Positions 38,369 through 49,709 of a stretch of DNA of 64,000 bases are shown here, piece after piece (position 1 is the first letter of the stretch; each line of letters begins with the position of its first letter). The notes below the pieces were generated by a model that saw only the letters and a list, made by a program, of their open reading frames with translations, made no database searches and was not told the origin of the DNA. The position numbers and the translations under genes are program-made. Origin of the DNA: Plecoglossus altivelis (Eukaryota; Chordata; Actinopteri; Osmeriformes; Plecoglossidae); NCBI GenBank assembly GCA_036571765.1, contig BROE01000010.1, positions 11,275,240 through 11,339,239 of the forward strand. Direction: 5' to 3'.

Positions 38369-39089
38369 AGCGCTTTGGCATCAACCCAAAATGGATAGAT
38401 GAAGGCCAGTCAGCTATATTTGGAGCCTATGGAGAACTAAATGCGCAAGGTGGTGCGAAGTTACAGAACTATGTAGGTACTCCTAAAACGCTGCTTGAAA
38501 CGCAATGCTACTTGGAATGAGAGAAAATAATCAGCGAAAGTATTTTCTTCCTTCATCCGATCAAGTTCCCTTAGGATAGCTTGTCTCTGTCGGAGCAAAT
38601 GCAAGGGAAACATAGTGTAGGGTTGGCCAGACATTATGCAACCAAAAAGCCCTCAAATGTTGTCACGTGACAATCTAAAACCCGTCTCAGGCCCCTGTCG
38701 TATGACTGGTTTGATTAAAATAATCTCCCAGTGACTTTCTTTTCCATATTCAATAGAGAAAGGCCAGTTTCCTCAATTAGAATTGTATATGTAAATATCG
38801 ACTCGAATTGCCGTTTAATAAAACATACGCCATAATATTAGCAAATCGTTCTGACTCATTTTAATTTTGTGTGAATTACCATGTGTGTTACGTTTGTCAG
38901 TAACACTCCAAATATGAAAACTGTTATTCTAACTTCGTTAAAACAGTAGAGAAGTAGTGTAACATCCCAAATCCACACAAATGTCTTTAATTTTGAAGAA
39001 TGCTTCTCGTAATGAAAAAACATACATTTACACACATACATTTTCTTCTGCTGATCCCAGGGAGGGATTGCAGTGCCACTTGTTCTCAT

Positions 39090-39437
39090 TTGGGGTCACG
39101 GGTGACTGGAGCCTAACCCAATAACTTCGGGCCATAGGCGGGGTACACCCTGGACTGGGGCCAGCAAGTCGCAGGGCTAACACAGAGACACAGACAACCA
39201 TTCACTTGCACATCCATTCTCTAGGGGCAATTTCAATATACCAATTAACCTATCACATGCATGTCTTCTGGATGGTGGGAGGAAGCTGGAGTGCCCGGAG
39301 AGAACCCACGGTAACATGGGGAGGACATGCAGACTCCACCCAGAGAGATCATGCGATGTTAGATTTGGCCCAAGAATTGAACCCATGATCTCCTTCCTGG
39401 GAGGCAAGGGCTCTAACCACGCTGCCACCATGCACCC
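39090..39437 (-). mobile_element. tRNA-derived fish SINE (V-SINE-like)
   Basis: Read on the minus strand, the element starts with a tRNA-like head containing an A-box-like GTGGTTAGAGC and a B-box-like GGTTCAATTC. A conserved core follows with GTGGAGTCTGCATGTCCTCC and a GTGGGTTCTCTCCGGG motif, then a LINE-like tail ending in GGCTCCAGTCACCCGTGACC. This architecture matches the DANA/V-SINE class of teleost SINEs as I know it. It is diverged, so it is an old insertion. The exact subfamily is not assigned. Confidence 0.8.
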
Positions 39438-40111
39438 ATTAAATCATACGACGATTAATTCATAAAGGCTCCAGGGTCTGGGTTACATGGAAAGCTTGCA
39501 TACTTGCTATGAGGCTTGCACGCTTATACTTAAATTACCATTTCATCTTTTGGCTGGAGCACAGCACCACTTCTTCAGCAGTAGATGGCACTGCAAACAC
39601 ACTGTGAGGGGTCCAAAAGTCAGGATCCAAAAAGACAATTACACAAGCTCAATTCACTCCCTTAATCTGAAAAAAACCCACACGCAAATTCCATTCGTCA
39701 CCACCGCTAAAAACGAAACCAACGCATACATCTTACTCACCCGTAAAATATTAAACTAATGATGAAATGTTCTTAACAACGCGTATGGATGGGATCACTT
39801 AACCCTAACTCCTGGCCCTCTGTATCGACGCTGGATGCGATACGTAGTTTTTCTGGTCTGGCCCCTGGCTATCCTGTGCATCTGCTCATTAGAGCCTGTC
39901 TCGGACAGCCCAGCTGTGTGGCATCTTGTTTACAGCGGTGGCTATCTGACCCAGTTGCTGACAGGCCCAGCAGCAACATCCAAAGCACCGAGAAGCGGAC
40001 TGGACGGAGGGAGACGAAGGGGTGACGACTGCCTGTTGACGAGTCTGGCTTTTTTGGAGGTTGCCATGTGACGAACACTTTTAAAACAAGTCGACGAGAG
40101 TAGTGTCCACC

Positions 40112-40156
40112 AGAAACACTCAAGTCATAACCTAATGTTATGACTTGAATGTTTCT
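40112..40156. repeat. 20-bp stem, 5-base loop hairpin
   Basis: Arms 40112-40131 and 40137-40156 pair over 20 bases with one mismatch around the loop CTAAT, between abcc4 copy 2 and timmdc1. Confidence 0.8.
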
Positions 40157-40670
40157 GCATGTGTTTGCCAGCGAACACATGCACACATGCAAGCACGCGC
40201 ACAGATACACATACACACTGCCAGTCTTATGAGATAAGGTGATTCAGGTCCTTTTCCCAGAAGTTTATCGGAAAACAGAAACATTAGGCTTTGTCCACAC
40301 TAGACTTACACAGTCCACACTTCGAAGTTGTCAGAGAGACACTTCTTGAATAGTTTGCACAGGGAACTTGCCAGATCTAAACATCTTCATTCAAGGTCTG
40401 AAACCATGCTGTCTTTTCAACTAATCATGAGCTTGATTGGCAGCTGAATAAACAGGTCCTAAAGGTCGTGGGCCAGCCAACTTAGACTGGCGGGCCCTTA
40501 ATCACAATGCAGTACAATCAGACCAACGACTGTTTATGAAAAGAGACCTAAAAAGGATTTGAACCTAGCCTAGCTTACCCTCAGCGAGGGTACTCTCCAA
40601 AAGTCTGTCCACAACAAAAAGGTACGCTGTCAGAGTGAATGAGAAGCACAAAGGAGTGTGTTGCCCACTG

Positions 40671-43657
40671 TCATTGGCTGTCCGAGTCCTGGGCCACACC
40701 CTCATTCCGTGGTAGGCTGAGGATTTCTTGGATCTTCTGCAAGTGCTGCTCAGCTTCCTGGGTTTGCGACGTAGAATTCAATTCCCCGATCAGGTCATCT
40801 GTCAACTGCAAACGGGCCGTCCTTTCATTTTGGAGGGAAGACAAGTTTAGATCGGCGACTCTGATTTAAAGGGACCTTAGCGGTAAGGTCAAAAGCCACG
40901 GGGACATAACAATAACAGGTCAGAGGGCACGTACCATTCTGTGAGCTTGAGCTCATACAGCTCTCTGCGTTCCCTTCTCCTCCTCTCCCGAACCGTCTCC
41001 CCCGACAGCTTCTGCATTGCAATGATGAGGGCTCCGGCCGGAACCCTGGGAACACAAGGACATAGCAGATAGCAGAATGCTAGCTTTTTAGTCTCCAGCA
41101 GCATTGGCCTCTCCGTCAGGGCATAATCTTGAACAAAATGACTCATGTGGCTGGTCAAACTGAAATTGCGTCGGAGTAAAAGAATGGGTAAGCGGAGTAG
41201 TAACCTATTCATCTGCAAGCAAAACCCCCCCAAACAATTGACAGGGCTGCCATGGAAGGAGGGGAGCTGAGATTCCCCTCCACGACCATCTCAGCCCTCC
41301 ATGACCATGTGTCAGAGTAGACCAGGGCTTTGGTGAGATCTGGAGCATGATGTGCTATTTGATTGGCTGGCTGGGTATTGTGCTTGGACGGGCCCCTTCG
41401 CACCTGGCTGCGGCGCAGGGGGTTGTTTGCACACATCAAACGCTCCAGGTGGCTGGGGCAGCGAGGCGGAGATGGAGAGACGCTCTCTGGCAACACCCAC
41501 ACTGTTCTTAGTTTATTACAGTGAAAAAAACAACAACAAAAAACAACTCCCCCTCCTGTTAACCATCAAGGTTATCCTGCATGACAGATAGCAAGGGACA
41601 AGGAGAAGATAAACCAGACAAGGTTTGAAGGAGATAAAACACTGGAGCTAAAGAGGTGGTGATGTTGAGGGGCAGCTGCTACCCTGGCATCTCTCCCCTC
41701 CCTCCTGCTCCATTTCCCAGATCACAGCCCAGTGCAGACCACATGGGTCCCTCTGGCACCCAGAGCAGGGCCGGGGTTCAGCTGGGAGACAAGAGGGTTA
41801 TAGGGGAGGGAGCAGCTGTTTCCCAGAGTGTGGCACGCACATGTGTGCACGCACACACACAGCCCTTAGCTAGCTTTTTAAAATTATTATTATTTTTACG
41901 ATGAAGTTTGTGATATTCAAATTCTTGATAAGGCAAAATATTGATACGAGTAAGGCGAAATCTATAGTGAGGACGGAGGGATGGGGGTCAATATCCGTGG
42001 AGTTTATATTTTGTTTGCTGGGATTTAGGGGATCCATAAACGGCATGAGGCTTGTTCCCTGCTGTTCTTCCTCCTTGTCTGAAGGACAGTGTTTTCTGCC
42101 TCAGGTCTCTTCAGCCACACACAGGGAGTCTCGCAGGCATGGCCGACGGGACGCTTTTTTGGTATCGTCCGAACACGTTGTCTCTTCCTCTCTCCAAAGA
42201 TTCCAGACCTCTCGATTTTCCCGACCATACATATTCCAAGTGCTTCGCACACAGAGCGCCATTCAAGCAGATAATGATCATAAAAGTCAAAGTCACACAT
42301 GAAAATTTATTCAAATGACCACCTGAACATGAGAACTCAAGCCCAGCTTCCTAGAGGTTCTTACCCCATAGTGGCTCCTATCACGGTGCCTGCCACCAGT
42401 CCACCAAGACCCAGGTTTAGTCTGAACAGGCCGCCGGTCACAGCTAAACACAAAGACACACGCAAACCCCATTGTCTTCAGTAATCTGAAGTCTGAAATC
42501 AATCTAACGATAAAGTCAAGTAATCTGTGCATTTGAGTGGCTCACCTCCTGCTGCTGCATAGTGACTGGTGATGTACTTGTCCCTGTACACAGACAGTCC
42601 TGTACTTACAGTGCTGTTAACGAGGAGGGGGTAGAGAAATGAATGGTCATTGGGAACGCAAAAAAGCAAACTATACAAAAATCACATGACGTCATTCGTA
42701 TTGTAAATGGTCAAATTTATACTGTAAACAAAATGCCACAAAGACGCCATCTTGTCCTTACTTGAATAAGGTGACGAAGGCTGCTACTCTCCAGCTCCAC
42801 CTCCAGCCGTACCTCACGAAGCCTCGGACAGCGGCATTGTGGGCCGAGCGCTAGGGGGACAACCACAACCACGTTATTACCATTCGAAGCCACGCGGGGA
42901 CAGCAACCGCACGCGTGCGGAACGAAACGTGTGCCCACGACCCCACTGACCACTGCCTCCACTCGGCTGTGGTAGATCTCTGCCTGGCTGAGCTGGATGA
43001 AGCGCTCTCTGGCATGTCTGGCGGCTGGAAGGCCTCCGTAGACCATCCCAACCAGGGCGGCGGCAAAGCCACTCTTCACCACACTGGCCAGCTCCTCTGG
43101 CCATGCCTGCATATCACTGCCAGAGAAAAACCAATCAGATTAGAGTCAGGTACAAAACAGGGAGGTGAGGGTGGTTTGGTGGTCAGTCGTGTAATGGAAA
43201 TCTAGAGGGTGCTACACATGCACACAGCAAAGGCTTTGGAGCTGATCTGGGAACAAATACATGTTGCATGCAGTGCTGGATTTTACCCAATAGATAAATA
43301 CGTCAAGCAGTTAAGACTGCAGGTGTGTGCATTAAAAAGCAATAGAAAAAAATAATAATTAAAAGGACTGGGTTAGGTTCATACAGACCCCCTATCAAAG
43401 AGATCCTTAATGCGGTCCCATCCTGTATCTGGGAACTCAGGTTTGCCTATGCTGCTGGGCAGGGGCCTGGGGGAAGGGATCTGCACTGAGTCGGAGGCAC
43501 CGTCAGCTGCATGGACCCTAGGGAGGTGAAGAGAGGACGCTGAAAGATGGAGAAGCCCCTGCAGTAGCCCGCTGCAAAATCCACCCTGGGGCGCTGAATC
43601 TGCTTTCTCTTGAGAGGAAAGTAGGGAGCCGGTCGCCGGGGGGCACGCAGGCTGCAT
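40671..43657 (-). CDS. timmdc1: TIMMDC1, mitochondrial complex I assembly factor
   Basis: Inner mitochondrial membrane protein of the Tim17/Tim22/Tim23 family that helps build the membrane arm of respiratory complex I. Seven minus-strand exons: 43389-43657, 42951-43116, 42762-42850, 42546-42613, 42365-42443, 40935-41045 and 40671-40821, joining in frame to 310 residues (human 285; the N-terminus is longer here). Recognisable segments include GWDRIKDLF, GMVYGGLPAARHA, SQAEIYHSR, RGFVRYGWRW, GLVAGTVIGATMG and the charged SGETVRERRRRERRELYELK, in the family order, with glycine-rich membrane segments between. The start follows an in-frame TGA two codons upstream, which supports it. It lies downstream of poglut1 on the same strand, as the two genes are also neighbours in human. 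Confidence 0.93.
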
Positions 43658-45364
43658 CACGCTTCAACGGCCAGAAGCTATCGGCAAACACATGGACAGG
43701 AGCTAAACGTCAGCTGAAACGTTTCATATCATCCTTCATGAGCCACCGCTCTTCCCCCGCAAATAAAAAAACATTCCGTGAAAGCTTGTTTTCTCTACTC
43801 AACATTAGTCTATCAAAACGTTTATCACAGCATTATGTCTAAAGTGTAAGACGATGTTTAGCAGGCAGTTGGAGAGGGGATATGTACTAGTGCTGTAGCA
43901 AAGGCACGGCACAACAAGAGTAGCTCTAAGTGACTGGTGCAAATCTATAAACTTGATACAAATGGATAACGTTTGTGTGCAAGACAGAGCTAGGGAGATA
44001 GCTAAGCTAGTTAGCTCTAAAATTAACAGTCTTGTATTGTATGCTAACTCAACTATCACGGCTGTGACCGGTTTTGAAGTCTTGGGATTTACAGTTTGGG
44101 CTAGCATAACATTAGCATGAGAATCAGCGTGTTGTGTGTTAAGGGGTAATACATGGGTGACGATACGAACGTTGTACAAATCACACTACAGTGGAACATT
44201 TTGCTGTGTTTTACCTTTAATTTGCGAGATGTCCTTGTGGTTTGACACCTGACAGCAGTCCCATTAGTAACAGCATTCTCTATCGTGACTTTCCACCCGG
44301 CGCCAGTCGTGCTGTCTGGTTTGTTATTCAAAAGCCTGAAACAGCGCCTCCATACTGTGGCGGACCACTTAAAGGCAATTCAGCAGAGTTTGACTTGTTT
44401 ATTGATAAAATAACAAAAAGTGTTTGTATTTCAAAAAACATGATAAAAAGGCCTTATTGTACTTAACATTTTCGTTTAGGACTAAGTATTTAATGATGGT
44501 AAATTATGAGTTTTTTATCAGTTAACCCTAAAGTGTATCAGATGTTATATTTTGAACAGTAAAACAGTTGCTTTTGGTAAGACTCATTGATCAAGACAAC
44601 ACTGGTACATCGAATAAACATACACATTTTGTACAAAAAAAAAGTCAGTGTTGCGAACCCACATTTCATCAATATTTCAACGATGCTGTCCATGTTGCAA
44701 AAAGAATACTAAAACATATTCCACATTTCAGTACCACTGTCTCACTACTTCTTAAATACAGACCCTACGTGACCCATCTAGTACATTCCAGTTCTGCTGA
44801 CATAAGTGACTCAGTAATGCTACATTCAAGAGTGGCTTTGGCAATTGATAATGTACCGTTTTTTTCTCATATTGTAGTTGTTTTGTGTATGGCAGACTCC
44901 ATAGAACAGAGTTGAAATAGTAAAGATGTTGTTGTGTTTCAAACGAATGCAACAGTTGGTACATTAGCAATGAAAAGAAAGTTTCTGTCATTAGACACTA
45001 GATGGCAGTAAGGAAATGCTGATTATGAATTTCCCTCAGATTGCATTTCACTAGAACATTCAAAACTAGGATACAGTTCAAAGATATGAACAGAACATAA
45101 CCCCCCAAAATGTTTAAAGTTCTTAAAGTGATTTCTGTAACTGGCTGAGGTATTGATATTTAGGATGGACAGAGTTGTGCAATATAACAAATACAAAAGC
45201 CATATCCTACAATGTAGCCCCCTTTACCAATCCCTATGACAATTCTAACCCCATGCCATTCAAATGTAATGCACACCTTAAACTACTTTACCAACACCAT
45301 TCTATTTGAATAATCCATAATCCATCATACCTGTCTCTAGACTGGAATGATCTCTATTCCTACA
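43658..45364. other. Region between timmdc1 and poglut1
   Basis: About 1.7 kb. The left part (to about 44340) is the 5' side of timmdc1. The right part is probably poglut1 3' untranslated sequence, given a minus-strand AATAAA at 44398-44403. No further coding sequence was seen. Confidence 0.6.
44398..44403 (-). terminator. Candidate poly(A) signal, poglut1
   Basis: Minus-strand AATAAA about 960 bases after the poglut1 stop, upstream of the timmdc1 start. It would give a roughly 1 kb 3' untranslated region. Confidence 0.45.
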
Positions 45365-48300
45365 CTAGAGTTCTGTCCTCCCAGCCCTGTGGCTGATTTG
45401 ACTGTAGTTGGTTTTCCGTTGAGGCTTGTACTTCAGCAAGCCTGCAAACTCAGTGAGAAGTCTCTCCCAGTAGCAAGAGATGTCCTCCATTCGAAGATGA
45501 TCTAAGATGAACGTCTGTCCTCTGTGCGAATAAGAAAGAAAGAAACATAGGTTATGGAACTTGGTAGAAGGAGAATTATGCTGAATTTTACCATTCAGGA
45601 AACACACTTTCCAAGCCAAATACCAACCCTGACTGTGGTTGTTGCATGAGCTGGTGCTTTGCAGCACGCACATACTGTACGTCATAGCACAATCTAAAAC
45701 ACTTGTTACCTAGTGGCAATCTCTTGGGCAACTCCATCATTCTCCTTCACAAACTGTAACAATTCCCTGCACAATCAAACAAGATCAGAAGATAAATGAA
45801 GACACACATTTTGATATCAAATAAAGAATCTGTGAAGAGTGTTTTGACGTGGTTTTGATGGAGTGATCGATCCACCTAAGGTCTGAGAGTTCTTGTTTGA
45901 CGGGTATGTAGTGCACCCAAGGTAGCAGCTGTGGGTAGAAGAACTCCAGCCATTCCTCCCCAACATGGAAGACCAGCGAGCCACAGAGGAACAGGTGCTT
46001 GAGACGGAAGCTGGCTGCCACACCCCGGAAGTTAAACAGATATCTATATAACAAGGTACAAAAAGTGGACCATATGAACACATGGGACCGGCAGTTCTTC
46101 AAAGATTTACCAATCCATGGTCGATGGGCTGGTTCACTGTAAAAAGGTGCACTTTAAGCTTACGGTCGTTGCAGTATGAATGTACAGTACATGCTGAAAA
46201 GGTTCATTTGACCGTTGAAACCATACTAGTAGCTACATTTATGACAGGTGCCATTTACAGTAAGAGATATTGATATAACTTTAGTCCATGGGGACAATAT
46301 GCAATAGAAAAGAAACCAAATGTAAGCTGCTATTGAATAGAAATTAAAATATTTTTCATTTTTGGGTTTGTGTTAGCCTTAGCCTTAGGGCTAGCATGGT
46401 TTAGTACAAAAAGAAAGAAAGAAAAAGAAATGAAAAGTGGACTACATTTTACAGCATGGAAAACGAAAAAAAAACCCTGAAGGAGCCAATTAGTATAATT
46501 TTATCCCTGACCCAGAAACACAAAATGAGAACTTGAAGCGACAAAAGACAAGTTACTTCAGAAAAAATTAAGCATAAAGTGTAGAAGGGACAGGGGTGAC
46601 TAGTAGAAATGTTCTCACTTGTATCGACAGTGATCAACCAGAGGAATCTCCTTGGCTGGGGGTCTCCCCAATGTGTCCTGATTTAGGAAGACAAAAGGTT
46701 CTTCATTTGCAACATTTGATTTGAAACAAGACAGTAGGCAGATTAAAATGTCATTAAGTCATAGAGAGAACATGTGGTAACTTGAATTGCAGAAGAAGTG
46801 GGCATTCTCTCAGTGAAAAGGGTTCATGCAGACGTCCTGGGGTTGAAGATGGCCGACTGACTGACCTTCTCAGACTTCCAAGCCTGGTTCTTTGTGTACT
46901 CTGCATCCACCAGGTCAGGGGCCTCTCTGGACAGCAGAACCAGAGGGTCCCGCTCAGGACTGGTCCTGCATGTGTGTTTGTGAATGACGAGCGTGAGGGA
47001 AAGAAGGAAGAGGGGGGGAAGAGAGTAAAAGTTTCCCCTTGCAACAGTGCCACCCACTGGGCACTAAGAGTAGAGCAACGGTACAACAAGCATTCGAGTG
47101 CACTGAGCACGAATGTCAACATTCTCCTACTTGGACTAACCTGGAACCTCGGAAGAACCCTCTGGACTCCTTCCTCTTCCAGGGCCATTGTGCTGCTGAC
47201 CTAAAGGAGAAGATTTAACATCAACGTGTCATCACCTCATCACAGACGACACGCATTAGCTGTAAAGGTTTGACTTTTTCTTCCTACCTGCAAATGACAA
47301 TTTGTTCTGTAAACTTCGCAGCACAAATTCATGCCTACTTTTTCAGGTCATCTCTCATGAGATCCCATCGTCCCAGTCCTGTAGGGTATATGGGCCACAC
47401 AGCTGGACCTCCCTCCCAAAACGTCCAGGCAGGGTACATGATGTCCTGGTAGTCTGCTGTCTACACAGCCAGACATAGACACGAGTATATTAGCATACGT
47501 AATCAAATGATGTGAGTATACATACAGTTTGTGATTTCACCACAGTGAGAATTTTTAATTTTTTTAAAATAGGAGTTGCACATTTCAGGCAAAGTATGTG
47601 GACGTGCATGTTTTGCATTCACCCTTCGTGAACTGACCTTACTGAAAGAGAAGACAGGAAAAATGGGCTGCACCCAACCAGGAACTTGGGGGTAATCCCG
47701 CACATTCACCACCATCTCTAGATCTGGTAACCGGTCAATCACCTGCAGGATGAAGTGCTCCACCCCGCTGCACCTGTACCCAGAGGAAAAACACGTCTAA
47801 AAGCTGCATTTCACGTTGTGAAACAGCTACGTGTTAATAAAGGTAACATCTGACACCTTGAAAGTACTTTATTATGTTCTCACCTGGCTGGAAACATACA
47901 GTTCTGTTCCCTGTAGAGTTTATGATCAATAATCTGATAATGAGTACCCACGCCACGTTGAATCGTAGCTGCCATGAGATGTTCAGATATCCCACCGTGA
48001 AAAGATTTCAGGTCATTTTTCAAGACACTGATGAGGAAAGAGAGTGTTTAGCTTTTAGAGTACTGTTAAAGATTTCAAAGGTTTTGAGAATTTTAAATGG
48101 GTGTTAAATAGAATTAAATCTTTCAATAGTAGGTTTTGCCACTGGTACCTTAGATGACAACTACAATTCTGTGGTATGCAGGGATGATATTCTTGTAATT
48201 CCTTTGTGACTTTATCAAGGTATCTCTGCCACCTTTTGCCTATTGGAAAAGTTGAAAGAACGTAACCATAAAAACTCAATAATGAAATGGGATTTTGGTG

Positions 48301-48818
48301 CACAGCAGTCTGACAGACACATGATCAGGTTAGGACCCAGGTCCTACTGCACTGTAGCAAGACTGCTAGGCTAACGCTAAAAGTTAAAGGACTAACACGC
48401 TGCCTTTCAGCTTTGCGGCACATCAAATAATACCACTAGCTGTATCTAAAATGTCGATACATCTCCATTGAAAAACTACAGAAGTTTGCTGGTGCTAATT
48501 TAACTATCTTTGCTTTAAGTACTTATACATGCAAACTTTCCGTGCATGAAAGTTCCAGCACCTAGCTTGCTAACTATTGGGATAGTTAGGCTATGTAGCT
48601 CTAATGAATGTAGCTCTAAGCTAGTAACAATTTCAAAAGTTTGTCAGTGCTAATGTTCTGTTGCTAGCTGGATAAAACAAGTTCGCTAACGTTAGTCTAA
48701 GGAATGCTACCAAGATAGGATGTTTAAATTGGTTGCTAATACCGGATCCTGCCATGCAGACATCGATTGCACAAAATTGAGTTAGAAAAGGTATCCACAG
48801 CCATAACGAGTGCTCCAT
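45365..48818 (-). CDS. poglut1: POGLUT1, protein O-glucosyltransferase (Rumi)
   Basis: ER-lumen enzyme that adds O-glucose to serines of EGF repeats, notably in Notch receptors, using UDP-glucose. Eleven minus-strand exons: 48743-48818, 48149-48239, 47884-48027, 47638-47773, 47339-47460, 47141-47200, 46866-46965, 46619-46677, 45876-46043, 45710-45766 and 45365-45521. They join in frame to 389 residues (human 392). The order of conserved blocks matches the family: FHGGIS, CSGVEHFILQVIDRLPD, VRDYPQVPGW with the likely catalytic Asp near 130, DIMYPAWTFWEGGPAVWPIY, RTSPERDPLVLLSR, DAEYTKNQAW, FNFRGVAASFRLKHLFLCGS and FYPQLLPWVHYIPV. The N-terminus is a hydrophobic signal peptide and the C-terminus is RTEL, a variant KDEL-type ER-retention tail (KTEL in human). 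The exon 6 donor was chosen at 47141 because it restores the family's FRGSRTSPERD. Confidence 0.96.
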
Positions 48819-49266
48819 TTTCTGTGCGAAGCCGCTGAGTGCTAGCTAAATTGGCTAGGCTATTACCGAAATGCTAGATTATTCAATCTGCGCCTGTTAT
48901 TACGGCATCTGCATACTCCCGCTACTTTACCGTAATAGTTCGAAAAGGACACATCGCACATTAATCTAGGACATGAAGTGGCTTTATCCGTAGGAGGCCT
49001 GTTACAAAGATGCAACCGTTTGTTGTATAATGTAATATCATACATCCCACCGTTCCGAACTGTTACTACAGGTTCATCTGAAATATTTGAGTAGTGGGCA
49101 AATCAGTTAAGTTCCAACAGTTTATGATTGAAATCAACATCTCTCTGTCCCACTTAAGGAAACCTACTTCCCTGGCAGACATGCTTCATGGGTCTGGGCT
49201 GATTGAATGACAAAAGCGGGAATCCTCTGGGAATATTCCACCTATATGACCTCCTTTCTGCTGAGT

Positions 49267-49276
49267 TTATTTTTAG
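49267..49276 (-). promoter_or_regulatory. Candidate MEF2 site upstream of casq2
   Basis: The minus strand reads CTAAAAATAA, a perfect match to the MEF2 consensus, about 430 bases before the casq2 start codon. MEF2 control fits a striated-muscle calcium-storage gene. Function is inferred. Confidence 0.5.
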
Positions 49277-49584
49277 CTCAGAAACATGTATTTTTCTTAC
49301 AATGGTCCTGTGTCACAGCGAGCTAGACATCCCTTTCAAGACTCTCTTGGACAAAGCTTAACAAGTATTACACTTGGCATTCTTTTCGACCATGAGTGAC
49401 AGGAGTATATGAGAGGGAGTGAAACGAAGGGAGGGAAAAGAGTGAGAAACAGGCAGGTGGGGAGAGAGAAATAGAGAGAGAGGAGGAGAAGAAGAAGAAG
49501 AGAAAGGCACGGGAAGAAACATACAGAACGAGAATAGGGACACAAGCCAAGGCAAAGGCTGCTTGTATGGAAGAAGACTTTCTT

Positions 49585-49590
49585 TATAAA
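49585..49590 (+). promoter_or_regulatory. Candidate TATA box of casq2
   Basis: TATAAA followed by more A residues, about 120 bases before the casq2 start codon. It would place the transcription start near 49615. Confidence 0.45.
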
Positions 49591-49709
49591 AAAACACAAA
49601 GCAAACAGCTTTTCACGGCCAAAAGAACAGTCTCGTACACAACACGGGGGAGGCATTGGAATCCCCGTCACGCCCATCCTTTGCTGGACATTTCCAAACT
49701 TGGAGAGCC

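Larger units (their letters stand above)
38369..40670. other. Intergenic region between abcc4 copy 2 and timmdc1
   Basis: About 2.3 kb holding the promoter side of abcc4 copy 2 and the 3' flank of timmdc1. It contains a SINE at 39090-39437 and a short hairpin at 40112-40156. Open frames near 39789-40071 have no recognisable family and are not called. Confidence 0.6.
48819..49709. other. Divergent promoter region of poglut1 and casq2
   Basis: About 0.9 kb between two divergent start codons. It contains a MEF2-type site, a TATA-like box, and a purine-rich GA tract near 49430-49507. No coding sequence was seen. An in-frame upstream ATG at 49656 would extend casq2 by 18 residues before its signal peptide and is considered unlikely. 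Confidence 0.6.

Noticed and set aside
39789..40071. Two overlapping plus-strand open frames between abcc4 copy 2 and timmdc1
   Set aside because: No family recognised, both have short random-looking sequences, and neither has supporting splice sites.
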